64,000 bases of DNA from Kalmanozyma brasiliensis GHG001 (taxonomy: Eukaryota; Basidiomycota; Ustilaginomycetes; Ustilaginales), in contig NW_015961988.1 of NCBI RefSeq assembly GCF_000497045.1, positions 806,001-870,000 on the forward strand. Reading direction: 5' to 3'. The translations under genes and the position numbers were made by a program. The stretch's first letter is position 1, and each line of letters starts with the position of its first letter. Below the pieces are notes generated by a model. The model saw nothing but the letters and a program-made list of their open reading frames with translations, made no database searches and had not been told where the DNA came from. Below are positions 1-9,008 of the stretch, piece after piece.

Positions 1-1511
1 GGAAGCATTTGCGGCGGTGTTACGATCTCATGCACCTTTGCTTGCAGCGCAGGCAGACGGCGTTAGCGGGGAGGTTCTTGCGAATCATACTGGCCGCGCA
101 CGAATGGACGGCGGATGAAGGCTGGCGGCTCGCCCTCTTGCTGCTCAGCCTCCACTCGGAGGCTGATGCGAATGACAACGGCGTTGGAACGGCGACAGCA
201 AGTCGCAGCAGGATCGCCTACCTGCAATCGCTCGATCTCCACTCCTCCGCCCCCTTCAAAGCCACACACCTCACCAGCACGCTCGTCGAAGAGTACATCC
301 ACGCCACCCGCCTCAACGACGCCATCGAGCTGCTGGAACAACGTGTGAACATGCATCCGTACAAGTCGCAACCCCAACTGCATACGTTGTTGGGCATGCT
401 TTATCTGTTTGTCGGGCTGACTACGCTGTTGAACTCTACAGATGGAGAAGAGGAGGGGGTCAGTGTGAGGAAGTTGGATCGGACGACGAAGAATAAGGCG
501 CGGAGGTGCTTTGAGACTGCGATCCAGGCTACACAGGGGTGGACACGGGGGGAGAAGGGGAGGAGGCAGAGGGTGTGGGGGATGCATTGGAACGATTGTG
601 TGAAGGATGGTGAGAGGGTTGAGGGGAAGAGGAGGGAGGTTTGGGGGAGGGATGTGATGGATGATGGCGAGGATGGGTGGCCGACGGAGGAGCATCGAGA
701 TCTGCAGAAGATGAGGCGGCGGTTGGAGGGCAACGACGATGAACCGGCACAGGATGAGGCGGTGGAAGCGGAGAATCCGAGGGAGGGGGCAGCTAGCGAT
801 GCTGCGAGCTCCGCTTCTGGATCAGTGTATTCTGCATCCTCCAGCGACGACGACGATGACGAAGAGGAAGAGAGGGGTCGATCGCGCACACCATCACGCG
901 CTCGCTCCCACCCGGGTGAAGACGATGCCGCTCCTCACCCCGACGTCGGCCCCGCTCTTCCCACCAAAGGCCCCAAGTCGTGGCTCCAAGCCTGGCCGCG
1001 CGTCTCATCGTTCTACACACCCGAACCTCCATTCGCGTACCACCTTGCCGAACAGTTCCTGAGCCTCCTCGGCCCATCGCCGTCGTCGCAAGTCCCAGCG
1101 CACGCGTCGTCATCGCAGCGTGGCACGTGGCGCGAGGAGGAAGGCGAGGATACCGAGGCAGAGGAGGTGGGAGGCATCCAGCTCACGCGCGAGGAGGCGG
1201 AGGAGCGGTTGCGGAGGATCCTGTTTGAAGATCGGGATGCGAGGGGAGGGGAGGCGAGTGGGCGAGGAGCGGGAGAATCTAGTAGGGGGAAGACGAAGAG
1301 TGAGAAGCGGGAGAGGAAGGACAAGATGGAGAGGAGGGAGGGGAGGGTGAAAGAGGAGAAGTCAAGGGGTCGGCATCGAGATGGCGGAGAGGGTAGGGAT
1401 GGTCGGGAGGACAGGAAGAAGAGACGACACGACAGGGAGAGGGAGAGCATCGTTCCCGGTGGCGGTGAGCGTGAACGTAAGAAACGGCGTCACGACCGTC
1501 CACCTTTCTGA
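1..1511 (+). CDS. Rrn11-like Pol I initiation factor, 5'-truncated
   Basis: The reading frame is open from the left edge (the codons before position 9 are also open), so the start lies outside the window and about 500 residues are visible. The N-terminal visible part (R-R-x-Y-D-L-x-H-L-C-L followed by leucine-rich helices) resembles the first helical repeat of the RNA polymerase I factor Rrn11, a core-factor subunit that helps recruit Pol I to rDNA promoters. A TPR-like helical stretch continues to about residue 180. The middle is acidic and serine-rich, and the last 90 residues are highly charged and rich in Lys, Arg and Glu. The stop is at 1509-1511 and the gene converges on the next one (88 bp between stops). 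Assignment rests on the short N-terminal match only; any TPR-type nuclear protein is an alternative. Confidence 0.5.
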   Translation, partial: KHLRRCYDLMHLCLQRRQTALAGRFLRIILAAHEWTADEGWRLALLLLSLHSEADANDNGVGTATASRSRIAYLQSLDLHSSAPFKATHLTSTLVEEYIHATRLNDAIELLEQRVNMHPYKSQPQLHTLLGMLYLFVGLTTLLNSTDGEEEGVSVRKLDRTTKNKARRCFETAIQATQGWTRGEKGRRQRVWGMHWNDCVKDGERVEGKRREVWGRDVMDDGEDGWPTEEHRDLQKMRRRLEGNDDEPAQDEAVEAENPREGAASDAASSASGSVYSASSSDDDDDEEEERGRSRTPSRARSHPGEDDAAPHPDVGPALPTKGPKSWLQAWPRVSSFYTPEPPFAYHLAEQFLSLLGPSPSSQVPAHASSSQRGTWREEEGEDTEAEEVGGIQLTREEAEERLRRILFEDRDARGGEASGRGAGESSRGKTKSEKRERKDKMERREGRVKEEKSRGRHRDGGEGRDGREDRKKRRHDRERESIVPGGGERERKKRRHDRPPF

Positions 1512-1599
1512 TCTTCACATCTCTCTTCAATCGCACACACGCCTTTGCATCACACCCAATCCGCGTTGACTGCTGCTCCGAACGATGCATTGCAGATTT

Positions 1600-3816
1600 C
1601 TACGCGGTCTGCTTGGCCAACAACGCCCTGAACTGACTCGAGCGTTCCTTGTCCCTCGCCTCCTCGTCGAACCCCTCTTGGCCGTCCTCCGCCACCTGCG
1701 CAGCTTGGGCCGTCTTCCAATCAGCCAAGTGGGGCAGCTCGAACACGTCTGCCAGCGTCGTCCGCACAAACTGGACGGGGAATCTCGACGTCGTACTCAA
1801 CGGAACGAGCCACTGTCTCTTCTCGCCTCCCTCCTCCAACGGATGCAGAGCAAGATGGAAGTATCCATCCTGCTCCTCACCTTCTTTGAGAGTGGACTGG
1901 TTGAAGTATCCCTCGACATCCTCGTCTTTCCGCAACACCGTGAGTGCAGGAAGCGCCTCCAGCGCGTCATCTAACCTCTTGACCACCTCTCGCTGTCCAA
2001 CCACGCTGGAGAGGAGCGCCAGCAGTTGCGTCTGGAAATGCGTCATCCGGCTACTCGTACGTACCCTCACCAACGTCCATTCCAGCATGATGTGTGATGA
2101 ACTCCCCCATACGGAGCGGATGCGGGACTTCGTCTCGTCCATCTCGACCCTTGTTCGTCGTCTCTCCTCCTCCTCCTCCGGTGCTGGGCCCAGCGACAGG
2201 ACCGGATGCGCGGGGGAAAGGAGAGAGGATGTGTGCGCCAGTGGCACAAGAAGCAGGTGCGAGGCGTCTACAGTGTTGATCGATGGATGGGAGAAGCCGC
2301 CTTTGGGGAAAGCCAGGTAGGATTCGCCACCAATAGCTACGATGAGACTTTTCGCAACCGACGGATTCGACAGGCAGAACCAGCAGTTGGACGGTCCGAC
2401 GGGGATGAGCTGTCTTCGTTCTGCGACGGCTGGTTTGGCGGGCAGACCCGCAGGAAGCGGCATGCTTGGCTTGTTTCCCCTCCCACCTTCAACAGGGATC
2501 GCATTGCTCGACAATCCCTGCGTCGCAGGCTGCTTCGATGGACACGCGCGAATGTAGTGCCCACCAACATTGCAGATCCGACACACATAGCCGGGAGGTG
2601 GCACGTCGTTGTCCCCTTCGGCGCGGGGTTTCTTGCGCGACTCCTGGAAGCGGTAGTTCGGCCCCTCTACATCTTGCGTCGCAGTCCTCTTGCCATTCAC
2701 CGACGGTCGTTGTGCGGGCACGGAGTAGGGCGTCTGCGTAGAATTTGCCGGCAAGATTACTGCCTGTTGCGAGTCCGCAGGCGTAAGATTGAGCGCCAGG
2801 AACCACCTACGCTTCTTCTCGTTGGCGAACCGGGCTAGCGATACGAAGCGCGTGACCGTCTTCAATCCCCTTGAATCGGCTACTTGGGGAAGGTACGAGG
2901 AGAGATCGGTTGTGTACGGCGCGCGTTCCCAGAAGGCTCCCATGTCGAGCGTCTCTCCCGCAATGCCGACGGGCGGCTCGGGGTCGGTGCTGGAAGGGGC
3001 GAGGGCAAAGTGGTAGCGCGGGCAGGCATGCGATGCGAGTCGCGCGATGGCGAGAGAGCCCCACATGCGTGCGGTCGGGTCGGGCAGCCCACCGAGAGGA
3101 TCTGATGGATTGGGAGGGGAGAAGAGCGTCACGCCTGTCGGCCAGCAATTCGTTAGGAGGAGGTCGATCGGCGGTCGTGCTTTCAGCGTGTCGAGCGCGG
3201 CAGTATGAGCAGCGCCGCGTGCTTGTTCGGCGGAAGCACTAGCTCGAGCGGCTGCGAGCGAGCCTGATTTCGCGCCGCTGCTGAATGTCGATGTGGATGG
3301 TAATGATGGGGATGGAAGACGGAACGACGGGTGCGCGAGCAGGCGGTTGATGGTCGAAGGTGTGATGTGCGCGGTGTTGCGATCAGTCGCTAGATCTGTG
3401 GAAGACTCGTGCCATGTTAGAGGATCAAAGTCACCACTTTGGTTCTCCAGCTCCTCTGCGTACTTTTTGGCATCCCATGTCCCGCCGACGAAAGCAACCC
3501 GCAATCCGTCGGGTGTCACCACTACGCCGCTCTTTTGCTGAAGGTAGTAGAGGTTGGGTGCCACCTTGACAAGTCCTTCCTGAGTCGCTTGCTGCTCGAG
3601 CTTCGGATATGAAGGAGGAGTTGACCCTTGGTAGAAGTACGTCGGAATGGGCAGCTTGATCTCCGCATCGAGTTCCACCTTGTCTGGCTTAAACAAGTCG
3701 CCGAGGACAAAGCAAGCCGTGAAAGGTCCATGTTTGCTCTCGATCGCCTGAAGCTTCGACGCGAGCTCGCTCAGCCGGCCGTTGACAGGCCCGACGATGA
3801 GGACCTTTTGTGGCAT
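1600..3816 (-). CDS. DRN1: Drn1/CWF19L1-type lariat-debranching cofactor
   Basis: 738 residues from the chosen start at 3816, where the conserved M-P-Q-K-V-L-I-V-G begins; the frame stays open 19 codons further upstream to 3873, but that part looks like 5' leader. The N-terminal third is the metallophosphatase-like domain of the CwfJ/Drn1 family (V-L-G-D-L-F near residue 37). A CCHC zinc knuckle follows (C412, C415, H420, C425), then the CwfJ C-terminal domain 1 (about 475-600, with the histidine-containing S-H-L-L-L-V-P motif) and domain 2 (about 610-735). Members of this family associate with late spliceosomes and assist the lariat debranching enzyme Dbr1. It is divergent from VMA21 with 197 bp between starts, so the two probably share a promoter region. 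Confidence 0.88.
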   Translation of the reverse strand: MPQKVLIVGPVNGRLSELASKLQAIESKHGPFTACFVLGDLFKPDKVELDAEIKLPIPTYFYQGSTPPSYPKLEQQATQEGLVKVAPNLYYLQQKSGVVVTPDGLRVAFVGGTWDAKKYAEELENQSGDFDPLTWHESSTDLATDRNTAHITPSTINRLLAHPSFRLPSPSLPSTSTFSSGAKSGSLAAARASASAEQARGAAHTAALDTLKARPPIDLLLTNCWPTGVTLFSPPNPSDPLGGLPDPTARMWGSLAIARLASHACPRYHFALAPSSTDPEPPVGIAGETLDMGAFWERAPYTTDLSSYLPQVADSRGLKTVTRFVSLARFANEKKRRWFLALNLTPADSQQAVILPANSTQTPYSVPAQRPSVNGKRTATQDVEGPNYRFQESRKKPRAEGDNDVPPPGYVCRICNVGGHYIRACPSKQPATQGLSSNAIPVEGGRGNKPSMPLPAGLPAKPAVAERRQLIPVGPSNCWFCLSNPSVAKSLIVAIGGESYLAFPKGGFSHPSINTVDASHLLLVPLAHTSSLLSPAHPVLSLGPAPEEEEERRRTRVEMDETKSRIRSVWGSSSHIMLEWTLVRVRTSSRMTHFQTQLLALLSSVVGQREVVKRLDDALEALPALTVLRKDEDVEGYFNQSTLKEGEEQDGYFHLALHPLEEGGEKRQWLVPLSTTSRFPVQFVRTTLADVFELPHLADWKTAQAAQVAEDGQEGFDEEARDKERSSQFRALLAKQTA

Positions 3817-4013
3817 TGCTGCTCGTTTCTGCTCGACTTGTGAGTTGGACGTCAAGAAGAAAGTGTTGAACAAAAGTCACTTTTTCGTGGGCCGCGGGGG
3901 ATGCAATCCGAGTTCCGATGGGTTGTGAACCCTTTCTTCTCGCACACGCCATCCTTCCTCTCGACCACCCTGCCGACATCAAGCGTTTCCCAGCACCTTA
4001 AGGACGAGCAACA

Positions 4014-4394
4014 ATGTCCAGCCTCGATCCGACACCCTCTCGCGTCGCTCCACGGGGCAGAGATCCAGCACGAGGCGTCTACTACAAGCTCGCCTTCTTC
4101 AGCGTCGCCCTCTTCGCTGCGCCCATCTCGGCGTTCTACTTTGCGAAAGATCGATATCTTGGCGGTACGTAGCCTCCCTTTCTTCATGCTCACTGAGTTC
4201 GATCTTGTACTGACGTGATACGGCTTGGACTCGGCTCGACAGGCAATGCGACATATGCAGGTGGGCTAGCGGCGCTCGTAGTGAACCTGGTGCTGGCAGC
4301 ATACGTGGTCGTGGCCTTTCTGGAGGACGATTCGGACATCGTGCCAACGAGGAGCGTGGATTCCAAGGAGAAAGGTGGGAAGAAGGATCTGTGA
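4014..4394 (+). CDS. VMA21: V-ATPase assembly factor Vma21, two exons
   Basis: Exons 4014-4164 and 4243-4394, joined across a 78-nt intron (GTACGT donor, CTGAC branch site near 4210, CAG acceptor), give a 100-residue protein. The join is internal to a glycine codon and keeps the frame. Two hydrophobic helices are visible, one before and one after the splice site, separated by a short loop, as in Vma21. The C-terminus is K-K-D-L, which fits the KKxx dilysine signal that returns Vma21 from Golgi to ER. The protein assembles the V0 sector of the vacuolar ATPase in the ER. A single-frame reading misses this gene because neither exon alone is long. Confidence 0.88.
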
Positions 4395-4532
4395 CACACA
4401 TCAACATCGTTCCAGCACGCAGCGATTTCTCTCAGCTCAATCGCACAGCAGTATACCCCTGAGTTCCTCTCACACAGTCAATCATGTGCACACACAAGCA
4501 AGCAAGTTGTGAATGGTGGTACGCCATATCGT

Positions 4533-7094
4533 CTAGATCGACTTCAACCTCTCCAGGACGCTACCCAGTACCTTTGCATCCGCCAATCCGATGCTGATCA
4601 CGCCCGTCTTGGCCACATGGCACAGGTGATGATCCTTGAACTCGATCAACAGCGACTTGAAGTCGGCCTCGTTCGAGACGAGGAACGAGCGCTTGGCCTT
4701 GTTGAGCAGCTCCGCATACACCACGCCACCCACGCCCTCGGAGGACTCGGAGGCAAGCGATTGCTTGGCGAGCAGGTTGAACAGCGCCCTCGCCTTGGTG
4801 GTGACCGACTTGAGGATCGAGATCGCCGAAGCCTCGGATACGGTCCGGAAGACGTCCGAGACTTGGAGGCCGTTGTAGTAGGCCACGTTGGCGTCGGAGC
4901 CGGTGGAGGCGGCAGCGCCAATGGGCTGCGTGGAACGAGTGGTGAGGGTCGAGGCGGATCCGATGAGATCGAGCGCGGGGGGAAGCGGCGGCATCCAAGA
5001 CGCAAAAGCAGGGTTGGATCGCATGATGAGCATCTCATCGAGACTCGGGGTGAAGGTCGACATGTTTTGCCAGATCCAGCAGAGACGCCCAGTGTTCCGA
5101 CTTGGCTTGCCGCCATCAAAATCGTTGTCTTCGTCGAGCGCAAGGGCCGTCTTGTCCGCGGAAGCGGCCGTGGTCTGCTGTCCGGTCGTTGAAGCGATGA
5201 ATCCAGAGTTGACGTGCTCGGTCGTAGCCATGATGTGAATGTTGCTCGACCGCGCTAGCGTCTCGAGCACGCTCTTGAAGCGAAGACTCTGCATGCCGGG
5301 AGCATCAAACGTCTCGAGGATGAGAAAGAGCTTTGTGGGCCCAACAATGTCATCTCTCGAAAAGCGCCGGACGATCCTCTCCGCCCTCGCGGCCGTCAGT
5401 GTCGACACCACAGTTGCCGCGCTACCATCGCCATCATTCATCCTTCCCGCGGCGTTCGCCGTCAACGTCAGCGAGCCCAGCCCTACCGCCCGCTCGATCT
5501 CAGCCAGCATGTCTTCCACCTTGAATCCCTTCATCGCTCCCTGTGCCACCACACCCACCGCATCGCCCTCCGCCTCGATTCTGCGGGCGACCAGCTCGTT
5601 GAGCAGCTTGACCTTGCTCCCCACTCCGTGAAAGATGATCGAGTACCCGGCGAGCAGCTGCGCGAGGTAGACGGGGAGCAGATGGCGATACATGCGCGTC
5701 GCCAGGTCGGAGATGGAGCCGGTACGAGTCTGATCTGCGACGACACGCTCGAGGTTGCGTGCATCCAGAGCGGGAAGCTTGGACGAGATGAGCGAGGAGG
5801 AAGTGCCGATGCCCATGCCTGCGAGCCCACGAGCGCGCTTCGAGGTGTTGAACAGAAAGTAGGCGTCTGACGAGGTGGGCTTGACGAGGCTTGAGCCGCT
5901 CGGTGCGCCGATGAGAGCTGATGGAGGTGCGCCGTAGAGCGACAGAGATGTGCCGTTTTGAGAAGTGTTCACGGTAGAACGGCCTGAGTTGGTGTGCGCG
6001 CGAGTAGCGGCGAGGAGTGGATTGTGCTCCCAGTCAGGACGACGGTTCTTCGATCCTGGTGGACGTCCTTTGGGTTTCGCTTGGCGCGCCTGCTCTTCTG
6101 TTTCGGCGGCGGCGGACGCAGCTGCTTCGGCCAAAGCTGACATTCCATCGTTGTTGGATGGCTCGAACGGCTGACGCTCTTTGCGCTTGTCGGTGGCCGT
6201 GAGGTCGGAAGGCTGTGGTTGGCGCTGTGCTGGTAGTGCTGGCCGAGGACCTTCGTCGACCCTCTCTTCGCCTTGCAGCGCGGCGGTGTCGTCGTCTTCC
6301 GCCTTGACGGTCTGCTCCTTTGGTCGGCCATCTGGTCCGAGTCTCTCGACAAAGTCGGCTAGTTCGGCATCCTGCTGTCGATACAGAATCCTCCTCCTGA
6401 GCCTCGCCAGAATGTCGTCCTGCTTCCTGGGCGAGTCCGCCTCGTCCTCCCAGTCGTCGTCGTCATCATCTCCTCCGACACCTGGCACGATTCCCGACCC
6501 AACCTCGTCATCAAAGTCCAAGTCCAGGCCAGCGAGCAAATCGAACTCCCTCTTCTTCTTTTTCTTGCTCCCCGTATCGCCCTCCTCCTTCGGCTTCGGC
6601 GGCCTCCCCTTCCTCTTCGGCACCTTCATCATCACAGCATCTGGATCAACCACCTTCTTTGGTCTTCCGCGCTTCTTCGGCGACCCATCCTCGTTCAGCT
6701 TCCTTCTCGAGCGACGAGGTCTCTTCTCGCCCTCGGCGTACTTGCGTGGTCGCCCGCGCTTCTTGGGTATCTTCTCCTCCTCGCCTTCTTTCTTCGGCCG
6801 ACCGCGTTTGCGCGTTGGTAGTGAGTCTTCGCCCGGACCGGAGAGTGGAATGACCACTTCAACGCCAGAGCTTGTCGCCCGCGCTTTGCCCTTGCGCTCG
6901 GAAGGCGTGGCGGCGAGCATGGCAGTGACGGACGATTCGTCGTCCGAGGCCGAGTCGGAGTCGGAGCCAGACCCGGAGGCGGAGTCGTCTGAGCCCCCAA
7001 GAGAGGAAAGCTCGTCGCTCTGCCAATCATTATCGCCCTCGACGTCTAGATTCTGAGAAGCCACCTTGCGCCGTTTGGCCGGCTGCCGCGCCAT
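4533..7094 (-). CDS. ORC2: Origin recognition complex subunit 2 with AT-hooks
   Basis: 853 residues. The C-terminal half (about 410-853) is the ORC2 AAA+-like core, with the conserved F-H-G-x-G-S-K loop at about 488-494 and the winged-helix end. The N-terminal half is disordered and basic/acidic. It contains four clear AT-hook cores: K-R-G-R-P-K-K at about 96-102, then near 111-118, 140-147 and 160-167, plus a fifth, weaker P-K-G-R-P-P-G at about 340-347. Acidic runs lie at about 200-220. ORC2 is part of the six-subunit complex that marks replication origins. AT-hooks are a known feature of fission-yeast Orc4, not of Orc2 in the standard models. The start is followed by a basic K-R-R-K cluster that may be a nuclear signal. 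Confidence 0.93.
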   Translation of the reverse strand: MARQPAKRRKVASQNLDVEGDNDWQSDELSSLGGSDDSASGSGSDSDSASDDESSVTAMLAATPSERKGKARATSSGVEVVIPLSGPGEDSLPTRKRGRPKKEGEEEKIPKKRGRPRKYAEGEKRPRRSRRKLNEDGSPKKRGRPKKVVDPDAVMMKVPKRKGRPPKPKEEGDTGSKKKKKREFDLLAGLDLDFDDEVGSGIVPGVGGDDDDDDWEDEADSPRKQDDILARLRRRILYRQQDAELADFVERLGPDGRPKEQTVKAEDDDTAALQGEERVDEGPRPALPAQRQPQPSDLTATDKRKERQPFEPSNNDGMSALAEAAASAAAETEEQARQAKPKGRPPGSKNRRPDWEHNPLLAATRAHTNSGRSTVNTSQNGTSLSLYGAPPSALIGAPSGSSLVKPTSSDAYFLFNTSKRARGLAGMGIGTSSSLISSKLPALDARNLERVVADQTRTGSISDLATRMYRHLLPVYLAQLLAGYSIIFHGVGSKVKLLNELVARRIEAEGDAVGVVAQGAMKGFKVEDMLAEIERAVGLGSLTLTANAAGRMNDGDGSAATVVSTLTAARAERIVRRFSRDDIVGPTKLFLILETFDAPGMQSLRFKSVLETLARSSNIHIMATTEHVNSGFIASTTGQQTTAASADKTALALDEDNDFDGGKPSRNTGRLCWIWQNMSTFTPSLDEMLIMRSNPAFASWMPPLPPALDLIGSASTLTTRSTQPIGAAASTGSDANVAYYNGLQVSDVFRTVSEASAISILKSVTTKARALFNLLAKQSLASESSEGVGGVVYAELLNKAKRSFLVSNEADFKSLLIEFKDHHLCHVAKTGVISIGLADAKVLGSVLERLKSI

Positions 7095-7502
7095 CTTTGT
7101 TGTGTATGCTGGATCGCTACGAGCGGCAGACCGGGCTCGGTTTATGTGGTCGCTGTGAGTCTATGCGGCGGACCGAGCGCGAGAGTCAGTGCTGGATCGA
7201 AAGCGCTGGTCGGTAAAACAGCGCAGCGAGCTGGAATGACGAGATGAATCGATGGCGAGATGGAAGTCTAAGAAGGTGTTGGTGTGGGAGAGCAGCATGT
7301 TGAATCGAGGTCCGTGTGCAAGCTCGAATTCTGGGCCCACATTTTATCCGGCTTCCGAACTCGCCGCGCTCACCACTTCTTGCCAGGCAACTTCAAGCAT
7401 TCAGACCAATGAATCTGTTGAGTATTCATACGTATGCGAATGCTGCTAATGTTACAAATGAGTAATGCTTGTGAAGCAGGACCGGACCTCGAGGCGGGGA
7501 GA
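7095..7502. other. Intergenic: ORC2 upstream region and SWT1 3' end
   Basis: 408 bp between two minus-strand genes. It should hold the ORC2 promoter and the 3' untranslated region of the PIN-domain gene. No convincing coding segment or repeat is visible. Confidence 0.6.
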
Positions 7503-9008
7503 CTACCATCGGCCATTGCGCTGCTTCTTGCTCGCCCGCGAGCTGGGTCCATGCTGCTTGACCAGGTCTTCCCACTCGATCGTCGGGTTTAATGCTTCAG
7601 ACTCCGCGGTCGGCTCGTTCGGTACGGGCTCAGGATGTGGCGGAACAGCAGGGGATCGAGCTGGACCGGGAGAAAGACGGGCAGACCTTGTTCTGGTAGG
7701 CCTACGAGCGTTTTGTGGACTGTGTATGCTGTCGGTGGTTCCACGACCCTCGGCCGTCAGAGAGGGACGCTTGCGGGTGATGGGACGAGGGGACAAGGAA
7801 GGAGCAGGACGAATCGCACCGTTGCTTGGCAGGGGCGGCTCTTCAGTATCCATATCGACTTCAAGGATCTCGGTGCTTGAAGTCGAGCGTTCTAAGCGGT
7901 GCGGTGACTGGAGCGGAGGGGTCTGTGCAGCTTGGGGCGCAGGTGACTGAGACTGAGATGCCGGTACTTGCCACGCAGTGTGTGGCTGAGGATGATGTAT
8001 GCGCGATTGCGGCTCGAGAGTCTGTTGATGCTGCTGCTGCAGATGTTGCTGCTGTTCCGCTGAGCCGAGTTGATACTCCCACTGATCGATGATCTCGTCG
8101 GCTACGTACGTCCACTTGTCTTCCGGGCGCACGTTCTTGAAGTTGTCTTTCAGTGCGTTGGCAAACTCGCGCATGGCAAAGGAATCGATGCCGTCCAGCT
8201 CCGCTTTGGTGCGAGCATTAGTGTCGTCGGAACAGAATCGGATCATTGACGAGGTCTGCTGGCTGAGATCCACGCAGAATTTGACGATCTCGTCGTCGGC
8301 GGTGCTGAAGTCGTTCAGGTCCCAACGACAAGTACCGCGCGAGCCTTTCGACGCGTTGTAGTGGGACGACGGCTGGACGAAGAGTGGCCAAAGATCCTCG
8401 GAGAGGTTTGCGCCGGCCTCGTCGATGGGCACTCGCTTTTGCTTTTGAAGTGCCGAGAGCAGCCAATGGTTTGCGTTGCGTGCTTGTGATGAGACGGAAC
8501 GGCCTTTGGAGATCTTGAGGCCATCGAGCTCGGAGACCACGACGTAGGGTAGGATGAGTCTAATGGACGACGGTCTCGTGTGCAAATGACCCTGCTTGAA
8601 CGCCGCTGCGTATGCCACATTGCGTGTCAAAAGCGAGGCAAAGAGTGCTTTGAGCAGGTCGAGGCAGGAAAGCAGCGTGTTGGTGTCGAGCACCCACAAT
8701 GAGGTGCGCATGCCGTCGAGACTACTGCTGAGGACGGGATTTTGCAGGGTAGCAGGTAGCGAGGGCGAGGAGCCTCGACTACCATGGCCGTCGACGGCGG
8801 AAGAAACGGCTGCGAGGTAGTTGGCGTCGTGGAGCTCCTCATCTTCCATGAGATGCTCCTCCTCCCATTGCTCCACGTAGCAGAAGCGGTTCAAGTGTGG
8901 ATCCCATTCATAGTCGCCTTTGGAGATGGTCAGGCGGACAGGGTTGGAGGGGCCCGACCGACCCAGCGCGCGTTGCTGCTCGTTCCATTGGTCTGCGTAG
9001 GTTGGCAT
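7503..9008 (-). CDS. SWT1: Swt1-like PIN-domain endoribonuclease
   Basis: 501 residues from the start at 9008 (M-P-T-Y-A-D-Q-W). The frame is open to 9404, but the extra 132 residues are low-quality Ser/Pro/Leu sequence that looks like 5' leader. A PIN nuclease domain runs from about residue 100 to 290, with acidic residues in expected positions: D108 in V-L-D-T-N, E160 in V-V-S-E-L-D, the D-D at 238-239 and D261/D262 in C-S-D-D-T-N. This arrangement matches Swt1, the endoribonuclease that degrades defective mRNPs at the nuclear pore and interacts genetically with TREX. The C-terminal 180 residues are Gln/Pro/Ser-rich and end in a basic cluster. Other PIN proteins (Smg6-like) are possible but lack this spacing. 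Confidence 0.78.
   Translation of the reverse strand: MPTYADQWNEQQRALGRSGPSNPVRLTISKGDYEWDPHLNRFCYVEQWEEEHLMEDEELHDANYLAAVSSAVDGHGSRGSSPSLPATLQNPVLSSSLDGMRTSLWVLDTNTLLSCLDLLKALFASLLTRNVAYAAAFKQGHLHTRPSSIRLILPYVVVSELDGLKISKGRSVSSQARNANHWLLSALQKQKRVPIDEAGANLSEDLWPLFVQPSSHYNASKGSRGTCRWDLNDFSTADDEIVKFCVDLSQQTSSMIRFCSDDTNARTKAELDGIDSFAMREFANALKDNFKNVRPEDKWTYVADEIIDQWEYQLGSAEQQQHLQQQHQQTLEPQSRIHHPQPHTAWQVPASQSQSPAPQAAQTPPLQSPHRLERSTSSTEILEVDMDTEEPPLPSNGAIRPAPSLSPRPITRKRPSLTAEGRGTTDSIHSPQNARRPTRTRSARLSPGPARSPAVPPHPEPVPNEPTAESEALNPTIEWEDLVKQHGPSSRASKKQRNGRW

Noticed and set aside
6181..7056. 291-codon plus-strand frame across ORC2
   Set aside because: Ser/Pro-rich antisense of the acidic and AT-hook region; no domain.
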